The notes beneath the pieces were generated by a model. It was not told the origin of the DNA, did not search any database, and was given only the letters and a program-made list of their open reading frames with translations. Shown piece after piece: positions 1 to 7,835 of a stretch of 64,000 nucleotides of DNA (its first letter is position 1; every line of letters begins with the position of its first letter). A program made the position numbers and the translations under genes. This DNA comes from Mobilitalea sibirica (GTDB lineage Bacteria > Bacillota > Clostridia > Lachnospirales > Lachnospiraceae), in contig NZ_JAEAGR010000001.1 in assembly GCF_015999265.1 (NCBI RefSeq), positions 124,001-188,000 on the forward strand, read 5' to 3'.

Positions 1-1
1 T

Positions 2-874
2 ATCGTAACAGTGAATAGAAGATCGGCTGAAATGATTAAGTATGCTTCTAACGACTTCTTGGCACTTAAGATATCATATATGAATGAAATAGCTAACCTC
101 TGTGAATTGGTAGGTGCTGATGTTAAGGATGTAGCTAAGGGAATGTCCTATGATAGCCGAATCGGGGATAAGTTTTTGAATGCCGGTATTGGATATGGAG
201 GCTCGTGTTTCCCAAAGGACACCAAGGCTTTAGAGTATCTGGCCAGACAGAATGGATATGAAATAAAAACAGTAAAAGCTGCGATTGATGTGAACAAGGA
301 ACAGAAATTAGCAATGTACAAAAAAGCTAGCAGAAGATTAATCACCTTTCATGGATTGAAGGTAGCAGTACTAGGTCTAACTTTTAAGCCGGGAACAGAT
401 GATTTGAGAGAAGCGCCTTCACTTGATAATATCCCTTTGTTGTTAGAAAATGGAGCAGATATCTACGCTTATGATCCGGTTGGAGCTGATAACTTTAAAA
501 AAATCTATCCTGAGGGAAAGATAAAAAGAGGAACAATTACATATGTCGAGAGTGTTGAAGATGCTTTAATCGATGCTAATCTTTGTTTCATATTTACCGA
601 GTGGGATGAGATTAAAGGGTTAAATCCAATTGATTATAAGAAACATATGAAAACTCCGCTTGTTTTTGATGGTAGAAACATATATGAAGTACAACAAATG
701 TTGGATGCCGGTATTGAATATTATGCCATTGGCAGAAAACAAGCACTAGTACCAATGCATTCACTAATAAAGGAGAATAAGAATGTCGTTAAAATCCTTA
801 GATACCAACGAAAATTATCTGGTCACAGGGGCAGCAGGCTTCATCGGCTTTTACCTATCAAAGAAACTACTTGA
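2..874 (+). CDS. ugd: UDP-glucose 6-dehydrogenase, C-terminal part (5' end outside window)
   Basis: Oxidises UDP-glucose to UDP-glucuronate with NAD+. Only the last two thirds are present; the frame is open to the left edge, so the GTG at 11 is probably internal. The central segment holds KYASNDFLALKISYMNE, with the catalytic Lys and Asn region. The active-site motif GYGGSCFPKDTKAL is intact and its Cys codon is at 206-208. The C-terminal NAD/UDP-binding domain has GLTFKPGTDD, YDPVG and FDGRN. The frame runs on past the usual end (about YYAIGRK) and overlaps the next gene by 92 nt, which gives an odd basic tail. It is paralogous to the gene at 7836, but only this copy keeps the cysteine. It is followed directly by a UDP-glucuronate epimerase, so the pair should supply UDP-glucuronate and UDP-galacturonate. 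Confidence 0.93.
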   Translation: MVTVNRRSAEMIKYASNDFLALKISYMNEIANLCELVGADVKDVAKGMSYDSRIGDKFLNAGIGYGGSCFPKDTKALEYLARQNGYEIKTVKAAIDVNKEQKLAMYKKASRRLITFHGLKVAVLGLTFKPGTDDLREAPSLDNIPLLLENGADIYAYDPVGADNFKKIYPEGKIKRGTITYVESVEDALIDANLCFIFTEWDEIKGLNPIDYKKHMKTPLVFDGRNIYEVQQMLDAGIEYYAIGRKQALVPMHSLIKENKNVVKILRYQRKLSGHRGSRLHRLLPIKETT

Positions 875-1811
875 AAGAGGCTATAGGGTAATTGGACTGG
901 ACAACATAAATGATTATTATGACATAAATTTAAAGAATACTCGGTTAGACCTATTAAAAGCCTATGACAATTTTTTGTTTATAAAAGGTGATATATCAGA
1001 GAAAGAAACTGTCATTAAGTTATTCAAGGAACACAAACCTAATATTGTAATTAATTTAGCGGCTCAGGCGGGTGTAAGATATTCCATTGATAATCCAGAT
1101 GCTTATATACAAAGTAATATAATTGGCTTCTATCATATATTAGAAGCCTGCAGATATTTCCCTGTTAGGCATCTTGTATATGCCTCATCCAGTTCTGTAT
1201 ACGGTTCAAATAAAAAAGTTCCATTTGAAGAAAGTGACTTTGTGGACCATCCGGTGTCACTTTATGCCGCAACAAAAAAATCAAATGAATTAATGGCATA
1301 TACCTATAGCCATTTATATAATATTCCGTCGACAGGATTAAGGTTTTTTACTGTATATGGACCGATGGGTAGACCGGATATGGCATATTTTGGTTTCACC
1401 AATAATTATTTTAAGGGAGTGCCAATCCATATCTATAATAATGGTGATTATAAGAATGACCTATATAGAGATTTTACCTATATTGATGACATTATTGAGG
1501 GAATAGAGAAGATTATAGATTCTCCACCGAACAAAACTACAAATCACAGGGTATTTAATATTGGAAATAATAATCCGGAAAAATTAATGGTATTTATTCA
1601 GACTTTAGAAAAATGCTTGAGTAAGTCTACAGGTAGAAATATTGAATTTAAGAAAGTCTTTGAACCAATGAAACCGGGTGATGTACCGATAACTTATGCT
1701 TCCGTTGATTTACTTGACAAAGTAATAGGATTTAAGCCAAGTACACCGATTGATGTAGGGCTACAAAAATTTGCTGATTGGTATGTGGAATATTACGGAG
1801 TAAATAAATGA
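783..1811 (+). CDS. UDP-glucuronate 4-epimerase-like SDR
   Basis: An NAD-dependent sugar epimerase of the extended SDR family, expected to interconvert UDP-glucuronate and UDP-galacturonate in the cytoplasm. Visible features are the Rossmann motif TGAAGFIG near residue 16, NINDYYD after strand 2 (typical of the GAE/CapI group), the SSSSVYG segment, the catalytic YAATK, and RFFTVYGPMGRPDMA, a signature of UDP-glucuronate epimerases. At 342 residues it has normal family length. The ATG at 783 is preceded by AAAGGAG and lies inside the 3' end of the dehydrogenase frame. The pairing with ugd fits the substrate. UDP-glucose/galactose epimerase activity is the main alternative. Confidence 0.88.
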   Translation: MSLKSLDTNENYLVTGAAGFIGFYLSKKLLERGYRVIGLDNINDYYDINLKNTRLDLLKAYDNFLFIKGDISEKETVIKLFKEHKPNIVINLAAQAGVRYSIDNPDAYIQSNIIGFYHILEACRYFPVRHLVYASSSSVYGSNKKVPFEESDFVDHPVSLYAATKKSNELMAYTYSHLYNIPSTGLRFFTVYGPMGRPDMAYFGFTNNYFKGVPIHIYNNGDYKNDLYRDFTYIDDIIEGIEKIIDSPPNKTTNHRVFNIGNNNPEKLMVFIQTLEKCLSKSTGRNIEFKKVFEPMKPGDVPITYASVDLLDKVIGFKPSTPIDVGLQKFADWYVEYYGVNK

Positions 1812-1836
1812 TTTAAAGGGATGAAGGGGAAAAGTA

Positions 1837-2112
1837 ATGAGAATTAAACAGGGGTTTTTATTAAGGGAAGTAGCGCAATCATGGATTGTTGTACCGATTG
1901 GTCAGAGAGTAGTAGAATTTAACGGGCTAATAAGTCTTAGTGAAAGCGGCGCATTACTTTGGAAAAAGTTAGAGCAGAATGTGGATAAGGAAGAGGAGCT
2001 AGTTACTGTGCTTACAGAAGAATATGAGATAGATGCAATAACAGCCAAACAAGATGTTCATGATTTCATATCGTCATTACATGAGAAAGGGTTATTAGAG
2101 CAATGGATATGA
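1837..2112 (+). CDS. PqqD-like RiPP recognition element protein
   Basis: A 91-residue protein of the PqqD family. These small winged-helix proteins bind the leader of a ribosomally made peptide and present it to the modifying enzyme. The sequence has the PqqD pattern: an N-terminal beta region, a central LSESGALLWKKLEQ segment, then an acidic helix and a C-terminal DVHDFISSLHEKGLL helix. It sits 25 nt after the epimerase with a GAAGGGGA ribosome site and overlaps the radical SAM gene by 10 nt. That placement is standard for a free-standing RRE partner, so its client should be the 50-residue peptide at 3220. The family call is firm; the client is inferred from position. Confidence 0.88.
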   Translation: MRIKQGFLLREVAQSWIVVPIGQRVVEFNGLISLSESGALLWKKLEQNVDKEEELVTVLTEEYEIDAITAKQDVHDFISSLHEKGLLEQWI

Positions 2113-3257
2113 CATGGGGGGTAATGAGCCATAAGTTGGGGTGCATAGCAGCGGAGAAGAAAATACCGATCCTTGGTCAGTTTGAATTAACTGCCAGATG
2201 TAATTTACAATGTAAGATGTGTTATGTATGTCGCAATGCGCTGGATAAGCAAGCAATATCGATGGAAAAAACGGCAAAAGAGTGGATAAAAATAGCCGAG
2301 GAAGCAATGGATGCAGGTATGCTGTATCTTTTGCTCACCGGAGGTGAGGTTTTTATTCGGAAGGATTTTAGAGATATCTATGAAGAACTATCTAAGATGG
2401 GTTTTATTAAGTCTATCTATTCAAATGGAACGATGATAACCCCCCAGATAGCAAAGTGGTTGGGTAGTATGCCTCCCGCTCAAATTGATATCACTCTATA
2501 TGGTGGTTCGCCAAAGACCTATGGTAAGGTATGCGGTGATGAAAGTGGTTTTGAGCGGGCTTTACAAGGTATTGATTTATTACTGGCAGAAGGTATTAAT
2601 GTCCAGATTCGGACAAGTGTTATAAAGGAGAACCAGGAGGATTTTGAGCGGTTGGCTGAACTGGCAGAGAAACGGGGAGTGGACTTAAGTATTGTTAACT
2701 ATATATCACCGCGACGGGAAGGGTTTTGTACCAACCCGGAGGGAGAACGCCTAAATCCGAAAGATTTAGTACAATATGAATGGCGTGTTAATAATTACTA
2801 TCATAACAAGATGGAAAAGTCCAAAGGAGAAAAACAAAATAAAAATTCTGAAGATGAATTAGATGATTTTGTCGCACAACCGGATGATGGACATCCATTT
2901 CAATGTAATAATGGTAAGAGCTCCTTTTGGATAACCTGGGACGGAAAAATGATTCCTTGCTCTTTATTGGATGATCCTTATACTTTACCATTCGAGACGG
3001 GTTTTTCGCAAGCATGGAGAGATATGACGAAAGCGTGTTCTTGTGTTCTAACTTGTAGCACTTGTAAACAATGCTCTTTGCGGGATTACTGTATGTCCTG
3101 CCCAGCCAGATTAAAAAGCGAAACAGGCAGCTTTACTGAACCGGCATCATATCTGTGCGAGTATGCTCGTGAAATGTATCAGTTATCTTTGGATAATAAA
3201 TTGACAGGAGGATTAGTGAATGAAAAAGTACATAAAACCTACTTTAGAAATGATTGA
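2103..3257 (+). CDS. Radical SAM/SPASM peptide maturase
   Basis: A 384-residue radical SAM enzyme with a C-terminal SPASM domain. The SAM-cluster motif is C33-x3-C37-x2-C40 in TARCNLQCKMCYVC. The C-terminal part has CNNGKSS with a second Cys in KMIPC, then a dense series (CSTCKQC, YCMSC and a last Cys in YLCEY) typical of two auxiliary 4Fe-4S clusters. Known relatives next to PqqD proteins form thioether, C-C or other crosslinks in RiPP precursors. The gene overlaps the PqqD-like gene upstream. At its 3' end it overlaps the precursor by 38 nt, and the precursor's AGGAGG lies within its Gly-Gly codons. An alternative start is ATG 2124 behind a GGGGGG run. The product chemistry cannot be read from sequence. 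Confidence 0.92.
   Translation: MDMTWGVMSHKLGCIAAEKKIPILGQFELTARCNLQCKMCYVCRNALDKQAISMEKTAKEWIKIAEEAMDAGMLYLLLTGGEVFIRKDFRDIYEELSKMGFIKSIYSNGTMITPQIAKWLGSMPPAQIDITLYGGSPKTYGKVCGDESGFERALQGIDLLLAEGINVQIRTSVIKENQEDFERLAELAEKRGVDLSIVNYISPRREGFCTNPEGERLNPKDLVQYEWRVNNYYHNKMEKSKGEKQNKNSEDELDDFVAQPDDGHPFQCNNGKSSFWITWDGKMIPCSLLDDPYTLPFETGFSQAWRDMTKACSCVLTCSTCKQCSLRDYCMSCPARLKSETGSFTEPASYLCEYAREMYQLSLDNKLTGGLVNEKVHKTYFRND
3206..3211 (+). promoter_or_regulatory. Ribosome binding site of the RiPP precursor, inside the maturase gene
   Basis: AGGAGG with an 8-nt spacer to ATG 3220. It sits within the coding sequence of the radical SAM gene, so ribosomes finishing the maturase pass over it and translational coupling is likely. 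It is the strongest Shine-Dalgarno in this part of the locus, as expected for a peptide needed in excess over its enzyme. Confidence 0.85.
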
Positions 3258-3372
3258 ACTTCGCTCAGAAGAGAGACTTGCATCCTGTAGATTAAGGTGG
3301 GTTCGCCCATTTTGGTTGTTCTGGTGGTGGGGCTGCTTTGCCAAATATAAAAATGGTGGTGGCTGTAGTTAG
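3220..3372 (+). CDS. Putative RiPP precursor peptide, 50 aa, Trp/Cys-rich core
   Basis: A short frame from ATG 3220 to TAG 3370, in +1 relative to the end of the maturase. The leader-like N-terminus reads MKKYIKPTLEMIELRSEE and is followed by RLAS. The remainder is unlike an ordinary protein. It has three Cys (23, 39, 49), five Trp (27, 32, 35-37), several Arg and Phe, a GGG stretch and a C-terminal Ser50. The KP-x-LE-x-I-x-LR-x-EE leader followed by Leu-Ala suggests cleavage near residue 21, leaving a core of about 29 residues. The support is its position (PqqD, SPASM enzyme, kinase, peptidase and exporter around it), a perfect AGGAGG and the composition. I do not recognise it as a named RiPP family. 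The crosslink type is open: thioether at Cys, or bonds at Trp. Confidence 0.8.
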   Translation: MKKYIKPTLEMIELRSEERLASCRLRWVRPFWLFWWWGCFAKYKNGGGCS

Positions 3373-3442
3373 AATATCTGGTTGTATAAGACCATAAAAC
3401 CCAAATGCAGGTAATAGCTTGATGTTAACGGAGGAAAAAGTT

Positions 3443-4294
3443 GTGACGAATACGCTTATGATTGCCGGAGTCTCTACTAATATTAACTCGAATCAAAAAT
3501 ATAAAATAAAGAAAAGATTACAGAAATATATTCTAAAAAAAAGTAACGATGCAGATTTAAAGCTATTTATGGAACACAAAAAAATTGTTAATATTCCGGA
3601 TAGTACACTATTGATGGATGAAAATATAAAATGGTACAAGTCGAATGCAGATGGATGTTATTATATCTATATTTTCGATATGGAGACAACCGAGGTTTCA
3701 TATCAGATAAAGGTTAATCATAAATGGGATGAAGCTGTTATCACATATGTTGAAAACACTTCGGACATTACATCTATGATTACTGGTCCGATAGGCGAAA
3801 TTTTATTCAGAAACCATATCCTCTTCCAACATGGCATTGTTATCCATGCGGCAGCCATTGACTGGAAGGGAAAAGGTATTCTATTCTCTGCTCCTTCCGG
3901 TACCGGTAAGAGTACGCAGGCAAAATTATGGAGAAGGATAAAAGGGGCAAAGATTATAAATGAAGATAGGCCGGCAGTAAGAATAGAAAAGGAGTATGTC
4001 TATGTCCATGGTACTCCTTGGAATGGGTCATCTCCTAAATGTACCAATTGCAGTGTTCCGTTGTCTGCAATCGTAATGATTGAACAGTCCGAGGAGAATA
4101 GTATAGAGTTACTTAAAAGCAGGGAGGGAATATCCCGAGTTTTGCCGAGATGTTTCCTACCTTATTATGATGGGGAGCTTATGCAAATAGCTATGTATAA
4201 TATTGAAAAGATAATTGATATTGTTCCAATCTATTTGTTAAAGTGCCGACCGGAAAGAGAAGCGGTGGAGTTGGTTTATCAATGTGTCAAATAA
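3443..4294 (+). CDS. HPr kinase-like protein of the RiPP locus
   Basis: A P-loop protein related to the C-terminal domain of HPr kinase/phosphorylase. From GTG 3443 it is 283 residues, with IHAAAIDWKGKG leading into the Walker A loop APSGTGKST (about 150-158), then INEDRPAVRI carrying a likely catalytic acidic pair, and VPLSAIVMIEQ. GTG 3443 is chosen because GGAGG lies 8 nt upstream; ATG 3422 is in frame but has only a weak ribosome site. HPrK-like proteins in lasso-peptide clusters of the paeninodin type phosphorylate the C-terminal Ser of the precursor. Here the candidate precursor also ends in Ser, so the same role is a reasonable inference. A role in catabolite control is unlikely because the N-terminal HPrK domain is absent. 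Confidence 0.82.
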   Translation: MTNTLMIAGVSTNINSNQKYKIKKRLQKYILKKSNDADLKLFMEHKKIVNIPDSTLLMDENIKWYKSNADGCYYIYIFDMETTEVSYQIKVNHKWDEAVITYVENTSDITSMITGPIGEILFRNHILFQHGIVIHAAAIDWKGKGILFSAPSGTGKSTQAKLWRRIKGAKIINEDRPAVRIEKEYVYVHGTPWNGSSPKCTNCSVPLSAIVMIEQSEENSIELLKSREGISRVLPRCFLPYYDGELMQIAMYNIEKIIDIVPIYLLKCRPEREAVELVYQCVK

Positions 4295-4770
4295 AAAATA
4301 TAGAGTTTAAAACACTATACCCTTTTGTAAAAGAAATAATAGATTTTGGAAAACATATTCGTATTACTGTAACCGGAATGAGTATGTACCCTTTTTTAAG
4401 AAGTAATAAAGACAGTGTAGTACTTAAAGCAACCGAGTATTCTAATATAAGAAAGGGAGATATTGTTCTGGTACAGATGGACAGTAAACAATATATTTTA
4501 CATCGAATTGTACGAAGAAAAAAGCACTTCTTTTATATGTGTGGAGATGCACAGACAGTATCTGAAGGACCAATACGAAAAGATCAGATCATTGCCAAAG
4601 TTATTCATGTATGGCGTGAGGGCAGATGTATATCCTGTTCCAATCTTTATTGGAGGATATTGTCTTTTAACTGGATACTACTTTTTCCTTTTCGCAGATT
4701 CATAATAATGACCTATTGCAGAGTTATTCGTAAAATCTATCACCGAATATTAGGAGGATCCTTGTCTTGA
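4282..4770 (+). CDS. S24/S26-type peptidase (signal-peptidase-like)
   Basis: A 162-residue serine peptidase-like protein from ATG 4282, which overlaps the kinase gene by 13 nt. It has GMSMYPFL with the presumed nucleophile Ser34, then KGDIVLVQM, then LHRIVR with His74, and a downstream GDAQ. This order (SM, HRIV, GD) is that of the archaeal/SipW-like branch of S26, where His replaces the catalytic Lys. A hydrophobic stretch near the C-terminus (WRILSFNWILLFPF) could be a membrane anchor. In this locus it is the only candidate leader protease, because the ABC transporter has no C39 domain; that role is inferred. A longer frame from GTG 4243 is open, but the overlap makes it less likely. Confidence 0.78.
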   Translation: MCQIKNIEFKTLYPFVKEIIDFGKHIRITVTGMSMYPFLRSNKDSVVLKATEYSNIRKGDIVLVQMDSKQYILHRIVRRKKHFFYMCGDAQTVSEGPIRKDQIIAKVIHVWREGRCISCSNLYWRILSFNWILLFPFRRFIIMTYCRVIRKIYHRILGGSLS

Positions 4771-6452
4771 GAAAAATTATAGTAATTATTAATTGGATCG
4801 CAAGGCAGGCCCGCCCTTATATAAAATCCTTGTTTATTATATTCATAATGAGTTTTCTACTCTCGCTCTGCGGGGTCGGTATGGTTATTGCTTCAAAAGA
4901 ACTAATTGATTTTGCAATAAGTGGGATGTTAAATCAAGCTTTAATATCTGGGTTGTTTTTGCTGGGGATAGTACTAATACAGGTATTTATGAAAGCAGCT
5001 GTTTCCATGCTGTCAGTTCGTGTTTCCGAAACCATGTCCAATAACATGAGGGAAAGACTGTTTTTACAGTTAACAGAGGTCAAATGGACAGAATATAACC
5101 AATATCATAGCGGCGATATTATGACACGGATGACGAACGATATCGGCGGTATCGTAAGCGGAATTGTTGAAGACCTGCCTGAGATTATTACATTAGGATC
5201 AGGAGTATGTGCTGCTTTTATTACATTATTAATATATGATCCGTTCCTTGCTATCTTTGCTCTCTTATTAGTTCCGGTCGCAATTTTATTAAGCCAATTT
5301 ATAGGAAAACGTTATATGAAAATTAATATAAAGGCTAAAGAAGCAGAGAGTAAGTATCGCTCGTATTTGCAGGAGTGTATTGAACATATGCTGGTTCTAA
5401 AAACCTTTTGTCATGAGAAGAGAAGTTGCAGACGGTTAAAGGAGTTACAAGACGAAAAAAAACGATTGTATCTGAAAAGTAATTTAACCAGTGTAAGCGC
5501 CGGTTCCATGATGACCGGCGGATATTGGGTGAGCTACCTTATTGTATTCGGATGGGGGGCAATGCGCCTTGCCGAAGGTACAACCTCCTTTGGTACTTTC
5601 ACGGCCTTTATTCAGTTAGTTGGTCAGATACAACAACCATTTATGGGTCTAGCCCAAACACTACCTCAGATGTTCTCTATGGCTGCATCCGCAAAAAGAG
5701 TAATGAAGTTTGAGGAACTTAGTAAAGATGATAATAATAATTTACTAGATATCGGTATAAGAATTCGTAATATTACTTTTGATGATGTCAGCTTTGAATA
5801 TAAAGAAGGGAATCCTGTATTGAGGAATATAACAACCGAAATAAACCAAGGTGAAATCATCGGACTAATTGGAGCTTCAGGGGAAGGAAAAACGACTTTA
5901 ATACATCTATTGATGTCACTATATAAACCCAATGAGGGTAGCATTTCCATTAATCACTGGTATAAGACAAATATATCCTTACGCTCCATGATATCCTATG
6001 TTCCTCAAGGGAATACCTTATTATCCGGTTCAATCTCATATAATCTAAGTATAGGTTGTCCAGATGCAACTACAGACGAACAGATTACTGCTTTAAAGGA
6101 AGCAGATGCCTGGGAGTTTGTGAGTAAACTTCCCATGGGTCTTGATACGATAATTGGGGAACGAGGGCATGGACTTTCAGAGGGACAATCCCAAAGGATA
6201 GCAATTGCTAGAGCATTTCTTCGTAAATCGCCGATTTTAGTGTTAGATGAAGCCACCTCAGCATTGGATGTTGATACAGAGCAGAGAGTTATGGATTCAA
6301 TCATAAATCTACAACCTCGTCGCACCTGCATCATAATAACGCACAGACCTTCCTTATTGGAATATTGTCATAGAATTTGGAAAATAAATGAAGGGAAATT
6401 AATTGAACAGGAGAAGCATATTAACGAAGTTGTAGCCAGTGAAGCAATTTAG
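4767..6452 (+). CDS. ABC exporter, fused membrane and ATPase domains
   Basis: A 561-residue half transporter expected to work as a homodimer and export the modified peptide. About 300 residues of membrane domain with six likely helices are followed by a nucleotide-binding domain. This has Walker A GASGEGKTT (369-377), signature LSEGQ (470-474), Walker B ILVLDEA (490-496) and the H-loop ITHR. There is no N-terminal C39 peptidase domain, so leader removal must be done elsewhere. The start is TTG 4767 with TAGGAGG upstream, and it overlaps the preceding stop by four bases. The last 32 nt overlap, tail to tail, the nucleotidyltransferase gene on the other strand. Confidence 0.92.
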   Translation: MRKIIVIINWIARQARPYIKSLFIIFIMSFLLSLCGVGMVIASKELIDFAISGMLNQALISGLFLLGIVLIQVFMKAAVSMLSVRVSETMSNNMRERLFLQLTEVKWTEYNQYHSGDIMTRMTNDIGGIVSGIVEDLPEIITLGSGVCAAFITLLIYDPFLAIFALLLVPVAILLSQFIGKRYMKINIKAKEAESKYRSYLQECIEHMLVLKTFCHEKRSCRRLKELQDEKKRLYLKSNLTSVSAGSMMTGGYWVSYLIVFGWGAMRLAEGTTSFGTFTAFIQLVGQIQQPFMGLAQTLPQMFSMAASAKRVMKFEELSKDDNNNLLDIGIRIRNITFDDVSFEYKEGNPVLRNITTEINQGEIIGLIGASGEGKTTLIHLLMSLYKPNEGSISINHWYKTNISLRSMISYVPQGNTLLSGSISYNLSIGCPDATTDEQITALKEADAWEFVSKLPMGLDTIIGERGHGLSEGQSQRIAIARAFLRKSPILVLDEATSALDVDTEQRVMDSIINLQPRRTCIIITHRPSLLEYCHRIWKINEGKLIEQEKHINEVVASEAI

Positions 6453-7626
6453 CCCGTTCTTTTCCAATGGCATTTATTTTAGAGGACTGAGTGATAAATT
6501 CTTTACGTCTTATGTTTTTGATACCACGGTGAAGCCAGGCGATGGGTAGTAATAGTGGGTTCTTTTTGGCATAATTATATTTTGGCCCAAGGCACTTACT
6601 AGAAGGGAAAAGAAAAGACAGTTTATAATGAAAGCCTGTAAAAGGACGAGTTGAACCTTGTGTATGTAAGAATCTTAATATACTTGAACAAGCTTCTCTC
6701 TCCGGTGTTCTTTTTCCATAAACACCGGAATGAATGATGTCCTGAAGAAGCATATCGATGTAGGAAGTGTTAATGGTAGCATCAATAAAATCATTAGGTA
6801 TTTTCATAAAAAATAGACGTTTACATAGGATAAAAATGGATGATGCAAAATTATACATGCTAAAAAGAATGACTTCTGCCTTGACTTTTCTCCAGTTAAT
6901 TGTATTAATCTTTGCTTCAATGAATAGAGTGATATCACATAATTGACGTAAACCAAAGCCCGATGTATATATATGATTCAAGGAATGAACGATAAGATGT
7001 AACAGCTGATCTTCATCCGATAAAATATAAGTGGTATTACCTAATAGATCTGATTTTTTAGTGTTTTGCCAAATCGGTCCGGTAAAGACCGGTGATTTAT
7101 TATTTTCCTGATTGCTTAGTGTCCAATGTACTTCTATACAAGGGTAATATTGATGAATATATGCAATGTGCTTATTGGAGGATATACCTTCCTCGTACCC
7201 AAAAGAGTTCAGTATTTTTCCAACTTTGTTTGTATCCTCTCTATGAACCAATATATCAGCGTCACCCATGGTTCTTAATTCCGGTTCAGGGTAATATTCC
7301 CTTAGAATTAAACCTTTTAATGCGACAACCTGGATACCTTCTTGATATAAGGTGTCTAAAACATGACCTATGATATCTATATGCTGAAGTTGCTCGGATA
7401 CGGACCTCATAGTTTCTTTTTCCCATTTGGATAGTAGTTCCGGGTCCGGCTTAGATTTTGGAGATAGCCGGGTTACGCAGGGGTATATAAGGGTATGAAC
7501 CTGATGTGCTAAAGCTTCTTCATAAACTTCATACCAATCGATGGTTTTATTGATCTCGATACTTGGCTCTTGACCTCGAATTGCGTTTGATAACAAGGTA
7601 ATTAATATCTGACTATGGTAATTCAT
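6421..7626 (-). CDS. Nucleotidyltransferase-family protein (PF14907-like)
   Basis: A 401-residue protein of the uncharacterised nucleotidyltransferase group often found in RiPP and lasso-peptide clusters. Residues 98-128 hold the recognisable part: IQVVALKGL with Lys104, then ELRTMGDADILV with the metal-binding pair Asp122 and Asp124. These match the minimal nucleotidyltransferase fold. The remainder is helical with no motif I can name. The start ATG 7626 has GGAGG five bases beyond the codon. It converges on the ABC transporter, so it has its own promoter but belongs to the same gene set. Next to an HPrK-like kinase it may further modify a phosphorylated peptide or act in immunity; neither is shown here. 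Confidence 0.75.
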   Translation of the reverse strand: MNYHSQILITLLSNAIRGQEPSIEINKTIDWYEVYEEALAHQVHTLIYPCVTRLSPKSKPDPELLSKWEKETMRSVSEQLQHIDIIGHVLDTLYQEGIQVVALKGLILREYYPEPELRTMGDADILVHREDTNKVGKILNSFGYEEGISSNKHIAYIHQYYPCIEVHWTLSNQENNKSPVFTGPIWQNTKKSDLLGNTTYILSDEDQLLHLIVHSLNHIYTSGFGLRQLCDITLFIEAKINTINWRKVKAEVILFSMYNFASSIFILCKRLFFMKIPNDFIDATINTSYIDMLLQDIIHSGVYGKRTPEREACSSILRFLHTQGSTRPFTGFHYKLSFLFPSSKCLGPKYNYAKKNPLLLPIAWLHRGIKNIRRKEFITQSSKINAIGKERAKLLHWLQLR

Positions 7627-7772
7627 ATAGAAACCTCCAAATGTAAAAATATTACAAGAATTATAACACTATTTTTGTTACTGTACAATCTTTATCTTAG
7701 ATATAAGTACAATATTCTACGAGATACATTATCCGAACGTAGTATGACTCACTATTTACAGAAGTAATAAAC

Positions 7773-7801
7773 TTTACGATTTTTATAAAGATACATATAA
7801 A
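7773..7801 (+). promoter_or_regulatory. Likely sigma-A promoter of the second UDP-glucose dehydrogenase gene
   Basis: TTTACG, a 17-nt spacer and TATAAA, ending 34 nt before ATG 7836, in the divergent gap between the nucleotidyltransferase and this gene. Both hexamers deviate from consensus, so this is moderately supported. Confidence 0.45.
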
Positions 7802-7835
7802 ATATATAACTCTAAAATGGAAGGGATGAGTAAAG

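Noticed and set aside
1837-7626. Lasso-peptide cluster
   Set aside because: The kinase, nucleotidyltransferase and PqqD-like genes fit, but asparagine-synthetase-like cyclase and transglutaminase-like protease genes are absent and a SPASM enzyme is present instead.
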